From positions 1-64,000 of the forward strand of contig WBMZ01003276.1 in the NCBI GenBank assembly GCA_013400975.1: a stretch of 64,000 nt of DNA, given 5' to 3'. The stretch is from Atrichornis clamosus. Lineage: Eukaryota; Chordata; Aves; Passeriformes; Menuridae. The notes under the pieces were generated by a model. That model saw nothing but the letters and a program-made list of their open reading frames with translations, had not been told where the DNA came from and made no database searches. Shown here piece by piece: positions 42,101 to 54,100 of this stretch; positions within the stretch are counted from its first letter, which is position 1, and each line of letters begins with the position of its first letter. The position numbers were made by a program, and so were the translations under genes.

Positions 42101-45100
42101 TAGGTATTTAAATTTATTTTTGTTTTTAACTAAAATATTTCTAAGATTACAACTTTTCCAGTGGTTGGCATTAATTCACCTGTAGCTTAAGCACTTCTAC
42201 ATTGCCTTTTTTCTGACTGCCATCTACCAGACATCACCAGAATATAAGACAGGCTGTGTTTCATCTTCCCCAGAGCAGATCTAGTGAGCTTTCAGCTTGG
42301 GGGACGGTGGTAGGAGAGAGGTGGAGACTGAGATAGGCAGTGCAACAAAAACCATTGGTGAAAGCCTTTGCTGTGTTTTACCTCGTTTTGGGTTTGTTTT
42401 GTTTTGTTGTGTGTGGCTGATTTTTCACAGGTCGAGACCTTCTTTACTGGAGTATTTAAGTTATCTCCTCAATTTTATGAGCATCATAGCGGGGCCTTGC
42501 AGCAATTACAAGGATTATATTGCCTTCATTGAAGGGAGGCATGTGCACATGAAACTGTTAGAAGTGAACTGGAAGCAGAAGGGTTATGACAGACTTCCTG
42601 ATCCTTCTCCAACTGTAAGTTTTAAAATAACAAAGATTTATTGCAAAGGGCAGGAAAGTACGCTTTGTACATGATTCTCATAATTAAAAGCTAAGAAGAA
42701 AAAACAGTTTTGGGTTATCTTGCCGATAAATGTTACAGTGAGTTTTTTCTGTGAGTGGCTGCTGTTTTTATCACAAGGTCAGGAGTGAAGGGACTAGTGA
42801 ATTCCCCAAATGGGTTTGGCTTGCAAAACGGATCACTTGTTAATAGGTGTCCTTTGTGCAGCTATGGGAACAGTCTGCAGGTTCTGACAATGACAAGTTG
42901 CAGTTCAGCTCCAGACAGAAGAGGAAATGTCAGAAAAAAACAAAGTCAAATCTCCCCGGTAGTGCAGATGTTAGAAGTACATGAATCACAGCTAATCAGA
43001 AACTGTAGCCTGTCCGGGTGATTTTCAAGAGTATCTCACACGTTAAGATGACTCGGAGGTAATTTTTTTACATACTTTTAACACTAATTTTGCTTTATAC
43101 TTTTTTAATATTACTTAAAACCTTCTTATAAAATGGCCTTCTTGTAAAGCAGGATAACATAGCATAAGATCCAGATTTCTCTCTCTTAAGGTGACACTGA
43201 GTGTGTAGCTTTGTGTGTGCAGAATGTCTCCTCTGAAGGTGTGCACATGCTAATGTAAAACTGATTGCTGTTGCACACAGTTGTCTTTCTACTGACTCTG
43301 GTCGTGTTCCTTCTGATTTGCATTTATCTGACTGAGGTCAGAGTAAGGGCTGTAATATGTAAGATGCAAGTCAGCAGACAATATTAAAATCTGCATTAAA
43401 ATCATTTTCATATTACTTTATTCAAGAATATGGAAAATATATTAAAAAAGTGCTTGGGATCAAAAAAATGCACTGTCGTTTCAATAGTGTATTGCATTTT
43501 TATTAGTCTTGGGAGAAAGTGAGTCAATTTTTACATGGTATTCGGGTGCCAGATTACTTTTTAATTATGACTGTATCAAGAAGGGTTTGCTCCCGGTGTT
43601 GATGCCTGAAGATGTGTATTTGCAAACAAGCTTTGAACTGCTGACATGACTGTCAATAATAGTGTCTAGGAAGCTAGGGAGCTGCAGTAGAAAACACTGT
43701 GGCAGAGCACGTGCCCTGCATCATGGGTACAAGTGTGCTGTACAACACGTACACTTTTTGGACAAGGGATTTTTAGCAAGACCTCGGGGTAGTGGCTGAG
43801 TAGTAAGACCTGCTGTTGCACTGAATACCAATGCTTTTGGCTTCCAGGAGGAACCCAGCCTTTAGTTCCAGGAAATGACAGTACATAGAGAGAGGATTTC
43901 TGCTTTCCGTTGTAGGGTTAGGTTTGTTTGTTTCCTTTCTCATTCTAGAATCTCCACTGACTGACTCATGAAGTTCATCACTGATTTTGACTAATGGATG
44001 TCATACCTATCTATAGGTAGTTCAGGAAACCAAATTAAACTAAAGCTTTGACTCTGGCCATTTCTTGGTCACCTCTTCTAAATTAATTAGTATCTACTTT
44101 GTCATGATAACGTTAATGGTTCTTGAAGTGCATTGTTTTTGTATGTCATGAACTGCCTTGTTCTTCTCCTTAAGCAAACATTTCTAATGAATGTTTCATT
44201 GTTTGTGCTTTTTAGGGAGCAGTGATGTACAAGCTGTGTATCACACTAGTATCTCTCATTTTATTCTTGACACTAACCAAGAACTTTCCTATGGCATGTA
44301 TTATTGATAACGAATTTCTTGATAAAACTCCCTTCTTGTCAAGACTTGGTTACCTGTATGTTGTAACACAGGCAGCAAAACCAAAGTATTACTTTGCATG
44401 GACATTGGGTAAGTGGCTACATCAGATACATTTGTGTATAATAAATAAGTTCCTACGTGGGGGAGGGGGTCTGAAACACAGAGCTGGGAATAAAATTGTC
44501 CCTAGACCTGCAGTTCACGTGGAAGATGTGTTCCTTTAGGCAGTGGACCCTGTGCTTGTTGGGGAACTGGTGTTAGGCTCTGCCTCTAAAGCACTGTAGG
44601 GTCCTGTATACATCTTGGCTTTGAGTGGTCCAGAGAAAGGGTTGGAGAACTGTGGGGAACAAAGGAAGTGTTGGGAAGGACACAAAAATCTCTGCCAGGA
44701 AAAGGAGAAGTTAGAGGGCTCATTAGAGAGAGAAGCAAATTTTTTTTAGGAGCCAGCTAGACTGGTGGTCAGAATAATCTTTTTGCATTTTACCTACTTC
44801 CTTTTAGAAGTCGTCTTTCACATCTATTTCTGAGGAGTCCAATCCTTTAGGCCTGACTGAAAATCTGATTTTTTTGGTGGTATTAGAAGACATTGTGTGT
44901 AGGGAAGATCCTGAAAGCCCAGCAAGCAATGCATATATCTGAAGCTGAGCAGGGTGTCACTGAGATGGGATGGAAATAGCCAAGGAGATTCATTGCAAGG
45001 CTGTGATTAAACTACTGGGAATAAAACTGTCAGAGCAAGGGAAAGCAGCCAGGACTGGCATGTGTGGGATGAGAAAGGCCTTGAATGGCTTGCTCTCAAA

Positions 45101-48100
45101 CTTATTTTTGTGGGATCCAATGTTAAACTCTTGCATCCATTTTTTCTGGCATTATAGTTAACTGAAAGTCCATTATTAAAGAGATAAACTGAACTTGGAT
45201 TTGTGACATGACTAAGCTGTAGAGGCTGCAGAAGTGTCTTACAAATGAGGCAGTTTGGGGAAAAGTATGCATTGCGTACTGGAGGGTGAGGCCTCCTCTA
45301 TTCGCATGGCAAATTCAGGCAGCAGAACAGCAGACACTTTATCCTTTCCCAGTTTTGCTCCTGGTGGCATGGCTCAGGGCATTACAAAAGCGGCTGCTGA
45401 AATGGGCAATAAATACTTCCTGTCCTCAGGAACGGACAGGCATGCTATTGTGTGAGAGCTGCGCCGCTGGATTCCTCCAGATCCACAGAAAGAAAATTTG
45501 GCTTCTCGCTGCGTTAGCAATAGTCATGGGAACAGGGCCGCAAACCCGACTCTGAGCTGTCAGTGCACCCACTTTGGGTCTGAGTGCCTCCATCCAAGGA
45601 GCTGTGAAAGTGATACACAGCCAGAGCTGTCCAAGTCGGCAGGGAAACCAACCTCTGCAGAGCTTTGCAGAGATTTGGGGGGTGTGAGCCATTTGAGGGT
45701 GGACAGTCATGATCGTTCTGTGCTTCACACCTTGCTCTGCAGACAGCAGCTTGGGAAGCAAAAGGCCAAGGGGTCTGCTATATTATTAGTGCTCATCCCA
45801 CGATTCCTGGTTTCTTGATTTTGGCAAAGAAACACTGAGTAGTCAGTCCTTGCAACCCTTGGAGCAAGGAGAAGCAAATCCAGTAAATCCCCTGCTCTGC
45901 GATGATGGTTATGTGCAGCTCCAGTCTCTGAGGTTGGGCAGGATCCTATGGGCCAATGTCTTTTTAAACAGGGAGAGAGTTATAAATGTGGAGAGCTTTT
46001 TTTCCATCTGTAAAATCTAGCTCATTTAGTAAAGTGGAAAATAAAATGGAAAGTTTCAGGTTAGAGAAGGTTGCTTGTTTATTTATTTATTGTTAGTCGT
46101 GTTGCTTTTAATTAGCTTATCTCCCTAGTTTTGTGCATTAGGTCTTCTCCATGAGCTTGTGTGTATACTCATAGCATTTACAAAGCAATATCAGTTTTCA
46201 TTCTTGGGAAAGAAATGCTGATTTTTTTAGTGCATAACCAGGCTTGTATTTTGTAAATGGCCTAGAAGGGAAAGCCTTACCTGTATTTGCATTTCCCTTT
46301 TTCTTCCAATGATCCTCACTGCTGGCTGCAACTAGTGATCCAGAGACAATAATGAATCCTCCCTTCTGTTTTAGTACAATAAGAAGGTATTTCTAGCAGG
46401 GGCACATTGAAAACAGCATCTTGAGACCCAGTGATGAAGTATCTCCCAGGCAGCCTGAAAGGGGGTTACTTGACATCAGTGTGTAATGCCCAGTGTTATT
46501 GAAGTTTTGATTTGCTTTTAAGTAGCTAAGTGTGTAATTAAAATTACTCAATATTTGATTTGTAGAGATGGTGAGGCAGTTTAGTGCGACACTGAGCAAT
46601 AGGATTAGCAAAAGGCTTTGTCTCCAGAATTCTGAATGACAGTCTTCGTTAAAACAGCCATGTTGGAACTTTAAATAGAAATGGTGAGCATGTCTTTGAG
46701 ATATTACAGTTTTTCTGAATTCTGGAAAATGCTGTGACATCCAGGTGCCCTTTTGAGGAAAATGCTCATTCATTTTATGGCAACACTTTTATATCTATCT
46801 CAGATGAATAATAAAGGCAAAATAATAGGAAAAGTGATTTCCACTGATTGTTATTTTGATATTTTATTTCTTCTGCACAAGGAATACCTAGTCTTTCCTC
46901 ATGAGGAAATGACTCTTGTGTAGCCTTATAGTAATGCCCCTTTGCAAAGAAGAAGCTTCTCTTAGACAGGTTGCTAAATGCTACAAAGCTGGCTTGAATG
47001 TGTGTTTAGTGTCATACTGACTTGTGAGAAAGCTTGTCTCTTCCAGCAGTCTGAGTTTGACCTGTTTTGCTTTGACATTGCAGCAGATGCAGTCAACAAT
47101 GCAGCTGGTTATGGATTCAGTGGAGTTGATGAGAGAGGCACTTTCCGCTGGGACCTGTTGTCCAATTTGAATATCTGGAACATTGAGGTGAGATAAAGGA
47201 GTGGCTGCATTGGCATAATTATAGAGAAATGAGCATGATAATGGGTAGAGGCTGTGCTGAAAGGAAAATAAATCTATGCCACCAGGCTGCTCCTCTTTAG
47301 CATGAAGAGGTTTTATATTTTATATGTTGGACAGATAAAAAGCATCTGTCTCACAGGCTTCCTCATGCTCTGTATTCAGGTTGTATTTCTAAATAGTTTA
47401 CTGAAGGCTAATAAATAATTAGATCAGATATTTAATAAATGAGCAGTCAATTACTGTAGATTGTGACTGAGCTCAGTGGGTCAGTAAATCCTTCACAGCT
47501 ATGGTTCTTCACCATCTGTGGTGTATTCTGTTTATTTACTTCTAACAATCTTTCACTTTTGTAGCCCAGTTGAGATGAGTGGTGGTAATGAAAGAGGCTG
47601 CCACAAGCAGTCATGGCACAAACACTTGCAAGGGCTGGAGTGCCTCTTGTAAATGGAGAAAAACAAGGGTAGGAGACATAACAAGTACAAACCAAGCAGC
47701 CTGAATGGGAACTGACAGGGCCACCTAGAGCTCAGATGGATGCTGATCTAGAGCACCATGCAGCAAGCCACGCTGCTTCTCAAAAGCTCTGTCACTCCTG
47801 TCTTCTGACTGCAGTATACTTTTAAGATCTATTAGTCTTTTGTAAGCTATTTGTGTTTGCATCTCTAATGCAAAAGATGACCAATATAATTTGCTTGCCC
47901 TGAAGAATATTTTGTGTGTACCAGTGAGTTGTGGAAATATTTATGTGCCCAAGACTGCTTTCTAAAGGCTCCTTTTTTTAGAAATAGGAGGAGCTTCCCC
48001 CTGTAATTCTGCAGTTATGATTTTAAAAGTAATCACAGATGAAAATAAGTTAACTGCTTTATTGCTGAACTACTGTGAGTAAGTGAATGTGCCGTAATAG

Positions 48101-51100
48101 CTCTTCTCAAAAGTGAGTCCCTGTAATTCTTCATTGAAGATGCCAGAATTTAAAGTATCATTATACATTCCCTGTTTTTCAACATTCTTTCTCTTTTTTC
48201 TTTTTAACATTAATTAATCCTCAGTGTACATCTTTTCTTGACAAGTACAGGATACACAGGCCAGAAATGCTTTACACTCCTTGATGGCAGCAGCACCCTA
48301 GATGCCACTCTTGAGATCTTGAATCAATACCTTACTCAGTTTTGGGGCAGGAGATGATTCCTACTTTGATGTGCTGAGGCAACTTCTGTTTGAAGGAGGA
48401 AAGTCAAGTGCAGGCAGTGCTCTTTAGTCAAGCCAAATAAAGGAAATGGGAGCCTTTGCTCCTCTCTAGCCACTGAACTGTAGGCCTCTCAAAACTTACT
48501 TCCTTTATTGGTCTCATGGGCAACAGAGATCAGAAATTGTTTTCAAGAGCATAAAATAAAGTGCTCTCTGATTTGATCACATGTGCAATGAGAAAAAGAG
48601 AAGCTAAAGAGACCATGACTTTAGGTAAGCCTTGAACCATCACTTTATGCGGCAACAACAACGCTGGGAGTTAGTTGAAATTTAAGTGTGATTGTACAGT
48701 GTGTACAGATATAATCTATGTATTCAGCAGGTATAGCCACCTGCATGTGTAAAATTACTTAAGAGTTGGGAACCTGAGTGCTAAGTGTGACTCTCTGATC
48801 TGTAGTAAAGATAAAGATAAGCACATGGCAGGAGTTGTGTGGGCATTAAAACGTGACAGGGGCTAAGTGCACGTGGGGGACTTGAAAGCCTTGGCAGCGT
48901 GCTTGTTTTGACAGCCAGCAACTACTTCCTCTCTTGGTAATGTAACAGGGGAACTTAAAAGGAGGCCAAAAGAGAGTGGCAGTATTAGTTGGAAGAGATG
49001 CTGTATTTTTCTTGGCTTCTCTTCGTACAGTAATGCAATTAAAATGTGGGAGTACTGCACTGGGAATTGCTATCATTTTAACTCTTTAAACACAGAGGAT
49101 GAAATGCTAGCTTTGAGGATTCTGTGTGGAAGTGCAAAGATATCTGCATATTCTCCTTGGAAGCCTTTGCCCTTAATCCATCTTTTCAGTATGCCCTCGC
49201 CTTTAGCTGATACAGCAAAATAATGCAGTGTCACTGAATCATGTCCCTGCTTCGTGAGGGTGTCCTTGGAGGTTTCTGCCAGCAGGCAAGAAACCAGGGT
49301 GGAGAGGGGATGGAGAACCACCAGAGGTGAAGTTGGCGAGCAGTAGGGGAACAGATGCTGAACAGTGGAGTCCAGGAGTCCCCTAAAGCTGGAGGAACTC
49401 AGAGGAGTAGGTACAGGTAGTTCTCTCGGGACCCTAGAGTCCACTCTGGTTTCTCAAGTTTAGCAGTGGGCTGAGAACTGGGTTCTAAATTTAGTCCTAA
49501 AATTTTAGCCCGTGTTTGTCTTTCCCCTTCCTTCTCCAAGTAATAATAATAAATAATAATAATATTGCTGAATTTCTTTTGGTTTTTTTAACATTGTTTT
49601 AATAGTACTCTAGGGAAATCCAGTCTGCATAATGGGTGGCAAGATATCTCTTCCAGTAATGAAGCTGTTTATGAACTGAAAGGAAGGCCAAGCATATAAA
49701 ACAAGAAAGCTTTTCAGATTTCTCATTATTTGAAAAGTAACCAAACACTGTATTTAATTTTATGAAACAAAGTGAGATTTTAGAGCAAGTGCCAAGTGTT
49801 AGTGGTGAGCCATCAGTGTGGTTAATGTCTCTCCCAAATCATATTAGTGTAATGATGGATTGTGGCCCAGTCTTCATAAAAGTTAGCTGCTAGAATTAAT
49901 ATTTTCCATGTACCTCCTCACTAATTTAAAATGCAAGTAGTATTTTACAGGTTTCATTAATAACATTTAATGTGAACTTATTTTCTAGACTGCAACAAGT
50001 TTTAAAATGTACATTGAAAACTGGAACATTCAGACAGCTGCCTGGCTGAAACGGTAAGAGTAATGAAACAGTAACATTCTTGTGAGATCCGAAAGCTCTG
50101 CACGGCCTGGAAAAACGCTGACTGGTGATTCTCACAAATATATAGCCTCTTGTTCTTTGTTTCCTGTGTCTGTAACAGTTGGAATACAAGGATATTTGAT
50201 GCTGTAAAGTTTTATTGCTGCAAATGTAAAATGCTCCTGTTTTATAGATGAGCAGCAAAGTCGTAAATGAACTTCAGATAGCCAAATAGACTGGTTGTTC
50301 TGTTCTTGAACTGTTACCCTTCACTTGCATTTTGGGAGTAAGATTTTTGCTGCTAAAGTTAGCTGGAATCCCCTGTTTTCCAAAAGTTTACGGCACTCCC
50401 TGTTGTTCCCAGCATCTGCCAGATAACTGTGTCTAAAAATACTTCTGTTCACTAGAGTGAAGGGTGGGGTCACATCTCTTTGTCTTTCAACTTGCTCTTG
50501 ATCTGTCATCAGAATTTTGAAGGGTAATGTATTATTCCAGATAGAGATGTAAAGGTGAACGAAATCTTGCCTGTCCTTTATTCCATTATTTATTTAAATG
50601 CTTTGAGCACCAGGAATATTTGTATAGGCACTCTTTGGATATTCATTGCATATAAGCACGTTTCCTCATTCCATCTAAACCTCCCTTTAAATGAAGGGAG
50701 AGTGCCTCATGCCCTGGCCTGTAACTGAGCCAAGATAAGACTGATAAGAAAAAAGAGTAGGACTTTAGAAACAGAGAAGGATTTCAAGTGCAGTGTCCAT
50801 TGTTCAGTTGTATTCAGCCTCTTCTGTTTTGTTTTCACTTTTGCAGTGTCTGCTATGACAGAGCTCCCTGGTACCCTACAGCTTTAACATTTATCCTGTC
50901 AGCCCTGTGGCATGGTATCTATCCTGGATATTATTTTACATTTCTCACTGGAATCCTTATCACACTCGCAGCCAGAGCAGTATGTACCTTTCATTGTTTT
51001 CTTCTAAGGGCCGTGCTAGATACTATCCAGCTGTCAACTGCACCCTCACATGGTCAAGCAGCTTGTCCCTGCTGTGAGCCCTCTTCATGCCTTTGCAGGC

Positions 51101-54100
51101 TTGATGTTCAGTGAAATTTTGTTCTGTATAAATGCTAATTGCAAAGCACCCAGCAGTTACAACCGGCACCAGTTCTGTACATGATGCACTGCTGTCCCTG
51201 GCTGTCAGAGGAAATGTTGCTAGAGGACATACAGTTAGTAGTGTCACCAGCTCTGTCCATGAAGTCAAGTTAGCCTGGGAATAAAGGTCATGTTGGATTC
51301 CAGACTTCTGATGGGTCATGTTGCCTATATGCTGGCTTGTAATTAGCTCTGGAGCCAGTCTTACACAGGAAGCTGCTATGGGTTGAGCATTAGCCCAAAC
51401 TTGAACAATTTATGTGGATGCAATTGATGCAGTAAACTGGTCTCTCTGTTTATGGGCCTTATTTTGTGTAGAGTCGCCAAAGACAAAACAGGTTTCACGC
51501 CTCACTGTTGTTAAAGTGATCACTGCTGATCTTTCAGGCTGAACCAGCCAGTTGTGCAGGGCTGGGAAGCACCACTGTTGTCTTTTAGTTTGGCTGTGGA
51601 TAAATAACCAGGTCAATTTGAAAGGTAAATTCAACTAGTAACCAGTATCAAACACTATTGCTAGAGCAGGTTGCTAAACATGCAGTCTTAACATGTGCTT
51701 TACAAATGCCTCTCATTTATGAGGATTTCACAGATGTGAAACTAACTCAAAATCTCTAGGGAACAGCACACACTTGTAGGTATAAACACCTGTTAATTTA
51801 AAGTAACTTTATTCTACCGTTGATAACCAGTAAGAAATGAAAACCAGGAGGGAGGAAGATCAAATCATAACAACTCCCTTCCCAAAGATACTCTGCCAGG
51901 CAACCCAGAATGAGTCTGCTCCTGTGGTTATGACAGAGTAAATTGGGGAACATTTCTCTGTTTGCCACTGTTGGTTGACTGTGGAATCTTGGATATGCCA
52001 GTCCATACCCTTCTATATTCCTGCTCTCCGTGCTTTCTAACTGGTGTATGAACCTTTCTGTGGTGCTAATGCTGATGGTAAGTGGAGAGTCATGCACTGC
52101 AATGCACCCGCGTGGCTTTGCCTAAGAAATGAATTTATATAATTTCCTGTTTCCTTTTCCCTGACCTGCAGATAAGGAACAATTGCAGACATTACTTCCT
52201 CTCATCAGTGCCTCTTAAGATAGCCTACGACGTTGTTACCTGGGCCGTCACTCAGCTGGCTGTGTGCTATACTGTTGCACCATTTGTTATGCTGGCTGTG
52301 GAACCCACGATTAAGTTTTACAAGTAAGTCCTCTCCTCTTGACTGTTATTCTCCAGACAGGCATAGACTTTTGTTAAATAACCTGAACCACACTGAAAGG
52401 CAGTTGGCATTTCGTGAAATTTGCAAGGAGTGCAAACAGGATGTTTGCTGACATATGAGGGGTGATTTTTGCACTCCTGTAGCATAATGAGATAATAGCA
52501 ATGCTAAGGTAGAGCACTTTCTTATACTCATTCTGTCTGTGACCTTATGTGACTTTTCATATACCCAGTTTCCCTTTTCAAAACAGTTGAGTCTCAACCA
52601 TGGGCAGTAGCCAAGACTGAAGAGGTTAAGGATAATGTGAGTTGGCAGTAGGAAGGAGCTGCTGAGCAAAGACCAGGTTTCCAGCTGCTGAATGTGTATA
52701 ACAGGAGGTGTGATTGATCAGCGGGAGATGTGAGGGTTCCTGGCAGAGCATTGCTTCTGGAAATGAGTATGCTTTTCTTTATGAAAGTATGCTTCTTTTC
52801 TTAGGAAATGAGTACTTCCCTAAATTCCTTAAAAATAAGAAAATGCTATTGTTGCAGAGTGTGTTGAATGTGCTCTAATAAAACCAAGTTGAAATAGAGA
52901 AATGGAGAAAATAGAACAGGGAGACTGGACTACATAGCTTTGATTGTCTTTCATTCTACAGTGAAGTGTCAATACAGAGTAACAGGTTTTAGTTCAGAAG
53001 AAAGACAGTTCCCTCCTCTAACATAAAAGACACAAAACTGGTAGTCAAGATAGCTGCTGTCTGTTTGGAGGGAGTTGAATTTCGACATTTTCTATTCCTG
53101 TTTCTTAAAACATTTGATTTCAACACAGAAAACTTACCATATAAAAATTACTCCAAATCTTTCTTAGCTTCATTTCTCAATAATTTTTGCCCTGGTGACT
53201 TTCAACATAGTTAACATTTAAACTTGATACTGTTAAGCAAGGAAATTTTATTCCTTTGGGCTATGGCATGAATTTTTGAAGTACTGGACACTTCATGTAG
53301 CAGTGGTCTTAAGTACCTTACAAGGGTATTAAGAACTATGGTAAGAAGCATAAATGAGACCACAGAAATGTGTATTGCTGTGTTTAAGAGCTGGACCACA
53401 CTGCTCCCAAATGTCACTCTCCCCAAGCTGCCAGAGCCTCATCTATTTGGTTTAAGTATTTTTTATTTCTCTTCAATCTTGTATATACTGAATTATTTGA
53501 AATAAAAATATTGATATTTAGTAGCATACCAAATACAGATATCTCTGAGCAGTTACCTTCAAAACCACAAGCCTTCTGTAAACATCATTACTTGACCTTC
53601 TCCAGTTAAAAGCTGAGTGTTTTATTTCAGGTCTCAGCACTTATTGAATTTTCTTCATTCTATCACTTTCTAAACTTTTTTTGAAGCATTAAGGATGTTT
53701 CTTCAGAGTGTAGCCTTGTACACTCTTAACATTAAAAGAGAGATGGGCTGAATAAGTCTGGGTTTGAATTACATGGGTTTATTTGAGCTGTCAGACTTTG
53801 GATTCTAGAGTTTGATGATCATTTCCTTGCCTCATTAACATCCACAGCAACATTTTCATCCATGCCAGGAGACACCACATGCATAGACTGTGTGAAATTC
53901 AAGGGTGTATTTTTGTGCTTTCTGTGCTTTCTAGGTCAGGTTCATGTATTCTGCATTCATCCCTTAGCTCTACATTCTTCATATAGGGGGTGCACAATTC
54001 ATGTTATTGCCAACAAAAATATAATATTCCCTTTCTGCTTTTGTTCCCAGGTCTGTGTATTTTCACATGCACATTCTAAGCGTCCTGGTGTTGCTCCTGT